Numbered from the stretch's first letter, positions 1-8,131 are shown. The stretch: 12,034 bases of DNA from Eimeria necatrix (GCF_000499385.1 NW_013654517.1:7501-19534), one strand, 5' to 3'. Notes: generated by a model from the sequence alone, not told the origin. Made by a program: numbers and translations.

Positions 1-10
1 TTTTCCGCAG

Positions 11-74
11 CGTGAGTAGTGCAGCAGCAGCAGAGCTGCGGCGGCTTTACCGGTTTTGCTGCTGCCGCCGGGAT

Positions 75-113
<39 letters not shown>

Positions 114-272
114 GGGGAGCCAGCAGCGGAAACAGCAGCAGCAGCAGCAGCAGCGCCGACAGGCCTCAAAAGCTGCCTCCAGCAGCAACTCGCCAGGTGG
201 AGAGCAGCAGAAGGTTTGCTGCTGCAGCAGCTCGCTTTCTGGCGCCTGAAAGTCTCGGCCAAAAAGGAAGCA

Positions 273-315
<43 letters not shown>

Positions 316-437
316 GGCCTGCAGCGCCGACGTAGGTGGCCTTTATTATTTCTTTTCAAAATGTTTTCTACAATTCTAAAACACCCTTTTAGTGTCTTTG
401 CTGTTCTATATTCAAGAAAGCAGACCCTGAAGCGCCT

Positions 438-504
<67 letters not shown>

Positions 505-642
505 AGGGCGGACCAGTACGTGGAGGCGGCGCTGGTGGGCGGGCTGAGCTCTTCTTTGGCTGGTGCTGCTGCTGCTCCTTTAGATGCAGCAAGAGCTGTT
601 GTTGCGCAGCAAAGTGGAGACCCCCGCTTCTCAGGTGACTCT

Positions 643-679
<37 letters not shown>

Positions 680-1126
680 AGTTCGGCAATTTCTTTCTGT
701 CTTCTCTCTTGTCTTTTTCAATTTATTGCCTTCCCCCTTTTGCCAGACACAAAGACTTATTCGGGGGCCTTTGAAGGGAGAGGGAGCTGCAGCAGCAGCA
801 GCATGAAGAGCAGCAGAGCTCGGGCTGCCGCGGCGTCTGTTGCTTCTCGTGTCTATAAAATGGATTTCTTTTTAAAATGAATTTATTTAAATTAATTAAT
901 TAATTAATTTATAAATTAATTAATTAATTAATTTATTTATTTATTTGCTGCAGGCGTTTTGGGGGTGGGGAATGCGTTAAGAGAAGCAGCAGCAAAAGGG
1001 GGCCTCGGGGGCCTTTTTGCTTCGGCCCCGCTGCGGGTGCTGCTGGGTGGCTGCTGCGGTGCAGCAGCAGCAGCATTTAACTTGAAGTGCATGCATGCGC
1101 TGGCCCGCCTAAGGGCTGCAGCAGAC

Positions 1127-1165
<39 letters not shown>

Positions 1166-1198
1166 CCGGCGGCGCCGAGCGCTGCTGCTGCGGCGTAG
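11..1198 (+). CDS. Mitochondrial carrier family (SLC25-like) protein, 3' part, 4 exons
   Basis: Partial gene entering from the left. Exons 11-331, 507-634, 747-848 and 954-1198 (stop TAG). The acceptor of the first is ttttccgcag at 1-10; donors are AC|gtaggt, CAG|gtgact and TCTC|gtgtct, and phases 2, 1 and 1 match throughout. Exon 2 encodes GGLSSSLAG followed by PLDAARAVV, which fits the carrier helix ending in Px[D/E]xx[K/R], with one departure from the usual signature. Exon 4 reads NALREAAAKGGLGGLF, then APLRVLL, the usual loop and sixth helix of the third carrier repeat. Such carriers move metabolites across the inner mitochondrial membrane; the substrate cannot be told because the first two repeats lie outside. 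Exon 1 is mostly poly-Ala and poly-Ser and is not clearly carrier-like. The C-terminus ends in poly-Ala. The alternative is an unrelated Ala-rich membrane protein. Confidence 0.6.
441..503 (+). repeat. (CTG)21 array ending at a 3' splice site
   Basis: Uninterrupted CTG run directly followed by CAG and exon 2 of the carrier gene. As RNA it supplies a pyrimidine-containing tract immediately before the AG. It is intronic in the model. Confidence 0.9.
646..678 (+). repeat. (CTG)11 array inside intron 2 of the carrier gene
   Basis: CTG run followed by CAG at 679-681, so it resembles the acceptor upstream of exon 2. The preferred acceptor is at 745-746, after a proper pyrimidine tract, because that choice preserves the frame and gives TYSGAFE. 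Use of the CAG at 681 as an alternative acceptor cannot be excluded. Confidence 0.85.
877..947. repeat. TTAATTAA/TTTA-rich intron DNA
   Basis: AT-only tetranucleotide repeats fill the last intron of the carrier gene up to the acceptor ttgctgcag at 945-953. Similar repeats recur in the large intron near 1924-2432. Confidence 0.85.
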
Positions 1199-1450
1199 GC
1201 AGCAGCAGCCGCTCCAGAGGCAGCAGCAGCACGCTGCTGCGCCGCAGCAGCAGCAGCACGGTGCTGCTGCTGACGCGGCAGACGTAGCAGCAGCAGACAG
1301 CTGCTCAGCAGCAGCAGCAACTGCTGCTGCTGCTGCCTAGGTGGCAGCAGTAGCAGCAGCAGCAGCAGCAGCTAAACTGCCCAGTTTCTGCATGGCAAAC
1401 CCTCGACGCAAACTGCATTTTTTGGCCCGGCTAAAAGCCTGTGTAGACGC

Positions 1451-1478
1451 AAACCCTAAACCCTAAACCCTAAACCCT
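1451..1478 (+). repeat. Telomere-like array (AAACCCT)4
   Basis: Four perfect AAACCCT heptamers followed by AGCAGCAGC. Internal arrays of this heptamer are a known feature of Eimeria genomes. Unique sequence lies on both sides, so it is not a chromosome end. Confidence 0.95.
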
Positions 1479-1520
1479 AGCAGCAGCCCTACTGCCAAGG
1501 CCTGGCTTCCGGGCCGCTCT

Positions 1521-1548
1521 AAACCCTAAACCCTAAACCCTAAACCCT
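1521..1548 (+). repeat. Telomere-like array (AAACCCT)4, second copy
   Basis: Same length, orientation and 3' flank (AGCAGCAGC) as the array at 1451, starting exactly 70 bases later. The 42 bases between them are not heptamer repeats. Confidence 0.95.
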
Positions 1549-1640
1549 AGCAGCAGCGCCAGAGAGCGAATTTTTTGGATTTTTTGTCTTTGAATTTCAA
1601 ATAAAGTGGACAGCGCCAGGCGAAGCAAAAGAGCACTTAA

Positions 1641-1684
<44 letters not shown>

Positions 1685-1691
1685 AATGAAA

Positions 1692-1827
1692 TTATTTCAT
1701 TTCTCTGTTTGTTGCTGCTAAATCATCTGCCCGCAAGTTCTTGCGAGCAGCAAACACTCCAGCAGCAGGAGAGGCCCGCACTGCTGTCACCCGCGGCAGC
1801 AAACCCCGAGTCTCCTCAGAAGCCTGC

Positions 1828-1869
<42 letters not shown>

Positions 1870-3289
1870 GAGCAGCAAGAGCAGCAGCAGAAGCAAGAGC
1901 AGCAGCAGCAGCAGCAAAAATGTATAATTTATTATTTGTAATTAATTAATTGCAATTAATTATTTGTAATTAAATAATTATAATTTATTATTTGTAATAA
2001 TTGACTGCAATTAATTATTTGTAATTAATTGACTGCAGCGAATCAAAGCTAACAAACAAATTCTAATTTATTAATTGCAACTCAAATAAAAAAAATTATT
2101 TATTTATTTATTTATTTATTTGAACTTTATTGTTATTATTTGTTCATTTGTTATTAAATTAAAAATAATTAAAATAAATAAATTAATAAAAGGGAAAACC
2201 ATTAACACTCAAACAGGCAAAGACAAACAAAGAAACATAAATGAACATAAATAAATAAATATATAAAACAAATAAACAAAATAAACGCGCAAACAAATAA
2301 AATAATTAATTAATTAATTAAAGAATTAATTAATTAAAAAATTAATTAACTAATTAATTAAAGAATTAATTAATTAAAGAATTAATTAAAGAATTAATTA
2401 ATTAATTAATTAATTAAAAATAAATAAGGAGTTGGGGTGTCACCTCAGCTAAGGCTCTCCGCTGTTGTTGAATTCTCTCTTCGAGTTCTTCTTTCAAGAG
2501 GACGAGGGCCGCCTTTCTTTCTTTTTCAGCTTCTCTTCTGAAGAAATGAACAATTTGATCAAAATGAACAAAAGAATTCAATTTAAATAAATAAAAACAA
2601 TTATTTAATAAACAAAAGTTCCGAAACGGCGCGGGGGGGCGAACCCCGAGGTGTACAGACACCCGAAACGCATGCAAACTTCCGAACTTCCGCGAATTCG
2701 CCAATTAAACCCTCCAGCGAGTTTTCAAGTTCAATAATTAATTAAAAAAGGAAAAATAAACAAAAAGAAAACAAAAAGAATTCAAAAATAATTCAAAAAA
2801 TGAAAGAAAATGAAAAAAATTCAAAAAGATGAATGGGCACCCCGCGCGCACTTGGGGTGTCTGCGCAGCTCGGTTTGGAATTTGCAGCGAAATGGCACTT
2901 CGGGGAATTTAAAATGCCATTTTTATTAAAATAAAAGAATAAAATTGAATTAAAATGCCATTTTTATTAAAATAAAAGAAGAAAATTGAATTAAAATGCC
3001 ATTTATTCTTTTAATTGTTTTGAATTGGCAAAATAACAGCAACTCGCCTCAGCCCTTCTTCCCTCATCTCCCGCAGCCGCTCCTCCTCGCTGCTGCTTGC
3101 TGCTGCTCGCAAGTCCCGCGTGTAAAACACCTTTTGCTGCTGCTGCTGCTGCTGCAGCAGCAGCTGCTGCTGCTGCTGCTTCTCCAGTGCTGCTGCTCTT
3201 TCCCTTATTGCCAGGGGAGGCAGCAGGTCAGCAGACACCCGAAACGGCGACGGCTCGCACCCAGCCCCGTCCATTGTGGGGCCGTACAC

Positions 3290-3351
<62 letters not shown>

Positions 3352-3441
3352 AGGAGCCGCTGCTGCTTTGTGAAGCAGCAGAAGATGACAGCTCCGGCGC
3401 TTCTGCGCCAGAACGGCTGGCTCTGCTGCGCCTGTCCTTGT

Positions 3442-3481
<40 letters not shown>

Positions 3482-3583
3482 GTCTCTGTTTCTGTCCCTG
3501 TCTCTATCTCGGCTTCTGGAGCGAGACCTTCTAGCGGCTTCGCGTTTGACTCTTCTGCTGCTGCTGCTGCTGCCCTCGCCCTC

Positions 3584-3617
<34 letters not shown>

Positions 3618-3713
3618 CTTCGGCTTTTATATTTGGAGTGTTTGCGTTTGTGGCTTTTCTCTTTCTTCTTTTTCTTTTTGTGCTTCTTTGATTCCTTTTT
3701 GCTTCTTTGCTGC

Positions 3714-3746
<33 letters not shown>

Positions 3747-3792
3747 CCTCCTTGCACCCGCGGCTGCAACAGGGGGTTTGCTTCCTGAACCC

Positions 3793-3839
<47 letters not shown>

Positions 3840-4554
3840 GCAGCAGCAGCAGCAGCAGACGGCGCAATTCGAACAGGCATTTCAAACGCGTGCCTTAAAG
3901 GGCCACCCGCAGCCACGTGTAGCGCCTGGCATCGCCGTGTTTAGGGCTTAGGGTTTAGGGTTTAGGGTTTAGGGTTTAGGGTTTAGGGTTTAGTACCAGG
4001 GCCTGCTGCTGAGCCAACTCGGCGTGTTTGATAAGCAGCAGCGGATCTTCTCGCAGCTTTCGCAGGCGGTCTTGAGTGGGCACCAGCAGAGGTGCTGCTT
4101 CTGCAGCAAAACCCTAAACCCTAAACCCTAAACCCTAAACCCTAAACCCTAAACCCTAGAGATGAGCTCAAAAGACGCAGCAACTTGCGCGTGCTGCAGC
4201 CAAGGGCTCACAGCTTCTGAAGCAAAGTCCAAGAACGAAACTTAAGGGTTTGGGGGCACGAACTAGAATCCAAGGGTTTAGGGTTTAGGGTTTAGGGTTT
4301 AGGGTTTACTAGTGTCAGAGGGCGCAATGCGTTTCTCAAGCGACTCATCGGCCTTAGGCGCCACATCTGGCAAAGGCTTTCCTAACAAATATGCTTCCTA
4401 ACAAATAAACAATAGAATAAAAATAAAATAAAATAAAATAAATAAAATAAATAAAATAAAAAGAAATAAAAAAATAGAACGGAAATGAAACAAATAAGAC
4501 AGAAATGAAACAAAAGAAACTGAGGCCTGCTCGGGTGTATGGACACCCCACTGC

Positions 4555-4586
<32 letters not shown>

Positions 4587-4703
4587 TGTCGCAGCGCAGC
4601 ACCATCTACAACAAAAGCAGCAGCAGCAGCAGCAACAGCAGTAACAACAGCAACAGCATCAGAAGCCGCCGCAGCACTGCACCACCTACAGCAAAAACAG
4701 CAA

Positions 4704-4777
<74 letters not shown>

Positions 4778-4928
4778 GCAGCAGCACTTGCTCGATCTCT
4801 TTCTTTCGCCTCTGCGTTGTTTTTGGGGTCGTCATAAAGCCACTCCAAACCAGCAGCAGCAACTTGGGCCTGGGACGAAGTGAGAAGACCTGCTTGGGCC
4901 TGCAAAGAATTAATTAAATAAAGAGTAA

Positions 4929-4968
<40 letters not shown>

Positions 4969-5123
4969 AATAACAACAATAATAATAATGAGATAAATAA
5001 AATAGAAAAGGCAGCAAACGCGCAGTGCGCAGAACACGCTCAATATGAGCTGCTGCTGCTGCTGCTGCTGCTGCGGTTTCCTGCGTGAATGCTGCTTCCG
5101 CATGCGCTGCTGCTGCAGAAGCA

Positions 5124-5155
<32 letters not shown>

Positions 5156-5547
5156 GTACCTGCAGCTGCCTCATTTCCAAGTGGGCCCTCTGGCGCTGCA
5201 GCTCCGCAAGTCTTCCGTGTTCTTCCGGAGTCATTTTGTTTTCGGATTCATTTTTGATTTGCTGCTGCGCAGTTTGGTTGGCGGCCTCCACGGCCTTGCG
5301 GAGCTGCGCGGGCAGCATGCTGGGGTGGAAAGCTGCGACTCGGGGCCTCTGGGAGTGGAAAAAAAGGAAAAGAAAGTCAAAATTAGTCAAAAGAAGTCAA
5401 GATTCCACGAGAATTCAACAATCCGGAAAAGATTCCCAAACAAAAGTGACCCGCCAGTGGTGCGCGCGCTCAACCTGCATTCTCCTGAGGTGTACGTACA
5501 GCCCAAAACTTGAACGCGAAACCAGCCGCTTTGGCCTCAGAAGGCAT
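1692..5547 (-). CDS. CWC25: Pre-mRNA-splicing factor CWC25 homologue, 8 exons, 533 residues
   Basis: Exons on the minus strand: 5547-5500, 5348-5160, 4899-4690, 4397-4310, 4100-3997, 3784-3048, 2537-2444, 1823-1692. They sum to 1602 bases and every phase matches (0,0,0,1,0,2,0). Family landmarks occur in order: FHPSML (residues 23-28; the family usually has WHP), LEWLYDDP (97-104), EAYLLGKP (150-157), REDPLLLI (195-202), then a Lys-rich KKHKKKKKKEK stretch and an Arg-Ser/Arg-Asp region in exon 6, YTRDLR, and an acidic/basic helix in exon 7. Exon 8 (SEETRGLLPR...ARKNL) resembles the family's C-terminal tail. CWC25 joins the activated spliceosome for the first transesterification step in the nucleus. 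Odd points: poly-Ala, poly-Ser and poly-Gln insertions, a GC-AG intron 6, and telomere-like repeats in introns 4 and 5. Exon 1 and the exon 3 donor are the least certain parts; the rest is strong. Confidence 0.85.
1824..2443 (-). other. CWC25 intron 7: AT-rich intron with TTAATTAA repeats
   Basis: Donor GCTGAG|gtgacaccc at 2443 and acceptor ctgctgcttgcag at 1824. Most of 1924-2432 is TTAATTAA, TTTATTTA and AAATAAA repeat. The 3' end is a CTG-type array on the sense strand (CAG on +, 1830-1916). No open coding stretch was seen inside. If the donor is not used, the frame stops at TAA 2416-2414 after eight extra residues, which would remove the family-like C-terminal tail. Confidence 0.65.
2911..3001. 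repeat. 41-bp tandem repeat in CWC25 intron 6
   Basis: Two nearly identical 41-bp copies starting with aaaatgccattttt at 2911 and 2952, plus a partial third from 2993. They lie in the AT-rich 510-bp intron between exons 6 and 7, close to its 5' end on the sense strand. Confidence 0.85.
3042..3048 (-). other. GC-AG splice donor of CWC25 intron 6
   Basis: The exon ends CTG AG (3052-3048) and the intron begins gcgagt. Joined to the acceptor ttcatttcttcag at 2538, it gives GLRREAEKERK in unbroken frame, phase 2. The nearest GT option (CGA|gttgct, phase 0) does not fit the phase of the next exon. Confidence 0.65.
3939..3993 (-). repeat. Telomere-like array next to CWC25 intron 5 donor
   Basis: On the sense (-) strand intron 5 starts gtact and runs straight into AAACCCT units, about six perfect ones followed by degenerate ones (aagccctaaac). 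On + this is TTTAGGG. Every frame of the heptamer array contains a stop, so it cannot be coding. Confidence 0.9.
4108..4159 (+). repeat. Telomere-like array next to CWC25 intron 4 acceptor
   Basis: About seven AAACCCT units on +, read as TTTAGGG on the sense strand, ending directly at the acceptor ttttgctgcag (4101). It is opposite in orientation to the array at the donor of the same intron. Confidence 0.92.
4273..4308 (-). repeat. Telomere-like array at CWC25 intron 4 donor
   Basis: The sense strand reads exon ...GACACTA|gtaaaccct and continues as AAACCCT units, about five in all. The first heptamer therefore supplies the donor sequence gtaaac itself. The last unit is followed by tgg and unique sequence. 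Confidence 0.92.
4917..4995. repeat. AAAT/AAT microsatellite in CWC25 intron 2
   Basis: (AAAT)n followed by AAT-rich units, close upstream of the exon 3 acceptor (ttaattctttgcag on the minus strand at 4900). Intron 2 also starts with a CAG run just after the donor CTGCAG|gtacgc at 5159. Confidence 0.8.
5500..5547 (-). CDS. CWC25: CWC25 candidate first exon (16 residues)
   Basis: Reads MPSEAKAAGFAFKFWA from an ATG at 5547-5545, then donor GCT|gtacgt. Phase 0 joins to exon 2 (RPRVAAFHPS). The upstream minus strand shows no better in-frame start near an acceptable donor. It is short and has no homology support of its own, so the true start could be elsewhere. The donor lies inside one GGTGT-N4-ACACC-type element. 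Confidence 0.5.
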
Positions 5548-5881
5548 TCTGGCGTCGAATTACTTCAATTTCGACGCGACTTCAAAGTAAATGATATTAT
5601 TTGAATTAAATGATGTTATTTGCACAAAAAAACTGGAAAATCCCTCCGGAAAAGGTGCTTTTCAGGAGTTTCACGCGCCTTCTCGCGTTTGTGCAGAATC
5701 CCAAAAGTTGAATTCGGGCGCCCCGCGCCGCCAAGTATTGATCTTCTTTCTTTTTCGCGCGATCTCGTTAAGAATTCAAAAATAAATTCGAAAGATATTT
5801 TAATAATTGGAAGCTTTTGGAATTTAACCCGAGTTTCCCTCATTCAACTTCGCATGCAGCCCCAGCGCCGAGCCGCCAGCA

Positions 5882-5919
<38 letters not shown>

Positions 5920-6040
5920 AAGGTAGTTTTAGTCGCCTTCTCTGCAGCTGATTTCTTCAGGACTTTCTTTTCAAACTGCCTTTTATATTTTCTTCTTGCA
6001 AAAAGACTCAGCAGCAAACTGAGGCTCAGCAGCAGACCAA
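5548..6040. other. Spacer between divergent genes
   Basis: Separates the candidate CWC25 start (minus) from the start at 6041 (plus), so promoters of both should lie here. It is AT-rich at 5585-5830. A short open stretch at 5852-5924, MQPQRRAASN then poly-Gln and Lys, ends in a usable donor AAAG|gtagtt and could be a small upstream exon or 5' UTR exon. It does not join in frame to the 6041 coding region through the acceptors I checked. No TATA-like signal can be claimed. Confidence 0.45.
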
Positions 6041-6409
6041 ATGTCTGGTGCATCTCCGGGACTTCAGAATGAAGCAGCAGAGTTGACTTCAGCTGACACT
6101 CGCGCTGCAGCAGCTGCTTCCCCGGAAGTGCCTGCTGCTGCTGCTGCTGCAGCAGCAGCAGCGGCCAGCTGCTCCCAGCAACAGCAGCCAGCTGCTGGCG
6201 CTCCTGGTGCTGCTGCTGCAGCAGAAGCAGCAGCAGCAGCAGCAGCAGCGGACTCCTTCGCGGAAGAGGATTTCGCAGCAGCTTCGCTTGCTGCTGCTGC
6301 GCTGCACCTCGAGATACACCCCAATGCATGCGCTGAAGACGAATTCGCTTTTGCTGCTGCATGCGACTCTGGGGGCTTTTGCGTAGACGACGAAGACGCT
6401 GCTGCTCCC

Positions 6410-6450
<41 letters not shown>

Positions 6451-6580
6451 ACTCGAGCAGCAGCAGCTGCTGCAGGCCACCGACTGCGGGGCGCAGCAAA
6501 ACAAGGAACGCTCGCCTGCGCTCCTGGGCGCTGCAGCAGAGGAGGGGCCAGCGGCCTTTTCTGCTGCTCACGAGCCCCCT

Positions 6581-6638
<58 letters not shown>

Positions 6639-6895
6639 TGGTAGAGTTTGGAGGCGCCGTTTCTGACAGCGAAGACGTGGCTGCGGCGTTGGAGGGGGAG
6701 AGGGAAGTTTGGGGAGAGTCTGCGGAGTTGGAGGAATTAAATAAATCTGGAAATGAATTAAAATTAAATAAATCTGGAAATGAATTAAAATTAAATAAAT
6801 CCGGAAATGAATTAAAACTGAAAAGTGAAAGACAAGTGGGAGGCTCAGGAGGGGGGGAGAGCAGCTGTATGTACAGCTCGCTGCTGTGGGGCGAC

Positions 6896-6928
<33 letters not shown>

Positions 6929-7381
6929 CGAGGCCGCGGCGCTGCAGCAGGCTGGTGCTCGCAGCAGCAAGCAGCAGCAAAGTACTGCCTGCAGCAGCAG
7001 CTGCTGCGGGGCGAAGCAGCAGCAGGAAGGCTGCAGGTGCGGCAGCAGCAAAACCCGCACGGGGGGGCCTTCAGGCCCATGCGGCTCTACGCTGTGCCCG
7101 AGCTGGAGGCCTTAGCAGCAAGGGTTTGGGGCTCTTTGGAAGCAGCAAAAGCCGAGAGAGAAAGGAGAATAGAAGAGAGTTGGAGACGCAAAAGAAGCAG
7201 CAGCAAACCGCTGCTGCTGCTCCCCAAAAAAAGCTGCAAAAAGAGCCCCAAAAGTCCGCCCCAAACCTGCGACTTTGCGCAGCAGCTGTCTGTACACCCC
7301 GCGCATGCGCAGCAGCTGTCTGTACACCCCGCGCATGCGCATGCGCAGCAGCCCCCACAGGTGGAATGGGAGGAAATTTAA
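6041..7381 (+). CDS. Unrecognised homopolymer-rich protein, 446 residues
   Basis: Single uninterrupted frame from ATG (ccaaATGtct) to TAA. I do not recognise the family. The N-terminal half carries poly-Ala blocks and acidic patches (AEEDFAAAS, VDDEDAAA), two long poly-Gln runs from CAG arrays, and an acidic segment VSDSEDVAAALEGERE. Three copies of LNKSGNELK follow (about residues 233-259). The least repetitive part is RPMRLYAVPELEALAARVWG and the following charged helix AERERRIEESWRRKR (residues 345-385), then a Lys-rich PKKSCKKSPKSP stretch that could be a nuclear localisation signal. The C-terminus holds two copies of QQLSVHPAHA, encoded by a palindromic 30-bp repeat. Poly-Gln with acidic and basic blocks would suit a nuclear regulatory protein, but that is inference. 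Unseen introns, especially around the AT-rich 27-bp repeats, are possible. Confidence 0.5.
6737..6817 (+). repeat. 27-bp in-frame tandem repeat, 3 copies
   Basis: Three consecutive 27-base units starting ttaaataaatc(t/c)gg, each encoding LNKSGNELK. The unit is AT-rich and intron-like in composition, yet its length is a multiple of three and no stop occurs in the frame of the host gene. Confidence 0.9.
7277..7336 (+). repeat. 30-bp tandem repeat, 2 copies, coding
   Basis: Two identical 30-base units containing the core tgtctgtacacccc, inside the C-terminal coding part of the 6041 gene, where they encode QQLSVHPAHA. Each is flanked by gcgcatgcgc. Confidence 0.92.
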
Positions 7382-7446
7382 AAGACACTTTTGTTTGTTT
7401 TTGAATTCGGAAGTTATAAAGTGAAACTGCGCCTTCAGCTGCGGCC

Positions 7447-7536
7447 CGCTGCGGTGTCTGTACACCCCGCAGGCGCCGCTGCGGTGTCTGTACACCCCGC
7501 AGGCGCCGCTGCGGTGTCTGTACACCCCAGCTCGCT
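7447..7536 (+). repeat. 30-bp tandem repeat, 3 copies, non-coding
   Basis: Units starting cgctgcggtgtctgtacacc at 7447, 7477 and 7507; the third diverges after tacacccc. Same period and same core as the coding pair at 7277 but different flanks. It starts 66 bases after the stop codon of the 6041 gene. Confidence 0.92.
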
Positions 7537-7809
7537 GCACTTCGCGCTGCTCTTTTTTGCTGCTTCCAACTGCATGCAAAACTTCTTTTTGCGCCTCCAA
7601 CTGCGGGCCTCCCGCTGCTTCCGGGGCCTCTGAAGGGGCCCCAGCAGCAGCAGCAAAGGGCCCAAAAGGCCCGAATTAAAGCTCTATTTAAAGCCCTTTT
7701 CGGGTTTTCCAAATTCCAAAATTGCACTGAGACCAAATGCCCGCTGCACAAGCCGGGGGCCCCACTCGCAGCGCTTTGCGCAGAGCCATAGAGCTTCAGC
7801 GAAGTTGGG

Positions 7810-7868
7810 AAGCTTTCGGGGAGTTTTAAAGCTTTCAATGAAGTTTTAAAGCTTTCGATAAAGTTATA
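7810..7868 (+). repeat. Imperfect 19-20-bp repeat, 3 copies
   Basis: aagctttcggggagtttta, aagctttcaatgaagtttta and aagctttcgataaagttata in tandem. Non-coding, function unknown. Confidence 0.75.
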
Positions 7869-8131
7869 AAACTCCAAATAATGTTCCGCAGCCTTCAAGG
7901 GGCCTTGGGGGCCCCCAGACTCGCAGCTGCGGATTAGCAAAAATGTGAAAAGCAGCAAAATGGCGGAGTCCGTGGGCCCCGGGAGGCAGTTGGTGGCCAT
8001 AAAGGAGCTTTTTGCGTTTTATTTTCAATAAAATGTAAATTAAAATAAATATTTGAGGAAGAACTTCTCAAAAAGCCCTCGAATTGCTGCTTTGAGCGGC
8101 GGCGAGTGTGGCGGACGAGTCTGTGCAGCGG

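Larger units (their letters stand above)
1199..1691. other. Convergent intergenic spacer
   Basis: Lies between the stop of the + strand carrier gene and the stop of the - strand CWC25 gene, so it holds both 3' ends. It contains CAG/CTG clusters (1199-1375; a CAG/CTG inverted repeat near 1309-1337), two telomere-like arrays, and a CAG array at 1639-1682. No convincing coding exon was seen. The sequence aataaa at 1600-1605 could act in 3' end formation, but this is weak. Confidence 0.55.

Noticed and set aside
1089..1097. TGCATGC-type ApiAP2 binding motif
   Set aside because: The motif occurs in about a dozen places, several inside coding sequence, in DNA rich in GCATGC-like words; no promoter context supports it.
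2656..3249. Shared 15-mer cagacacccgaaacg at 2656 and 3235 as a repeat element
   Set aside because: The second copy falls inside coding sequence of CWC25 exon 6 (SPFRVSAD) and lacks the other half of the palindrome. It is probably chance or an old half copy, so it was not counted as a full member.
3276..3788. Plus-strand poly-Leu and poly-Ser frames opposite CWC25 exon 6
   Set aside because: Antisense shadows of the Arg-Ser/Lys-rich exon; the minus-strand frame contains the family motifs.
1446..4310. A true chromosome end or telomere
   Set aside because: Arrays are short, occur in both orientations, and are embedded in unique sequence and in introns of a conserved gene.
4606..5124. 172-residue minus-strand frame taken as one exon
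   Set aside because: Only 4899-4690 is coding (acceptor ttctttgcag, LEWLY motif). The upstream Ile/Tyr/Phe-rich part is the AAAT repeat of intron 2 read through.
7277..7536. CRISPR-like array (regular 30-bp period, palindromic core)
   Set aside because: Units are directly joined without variable spacers, and the genome is clearly eukaryotic.
7071..8000. 309-residue open frame on the minus strand
   Set aside because: It runs antisense across the 3' part of the 6041 gene and across non-coding tandem repeats, shows no recognisable motif, and looks like GC-rich composition.
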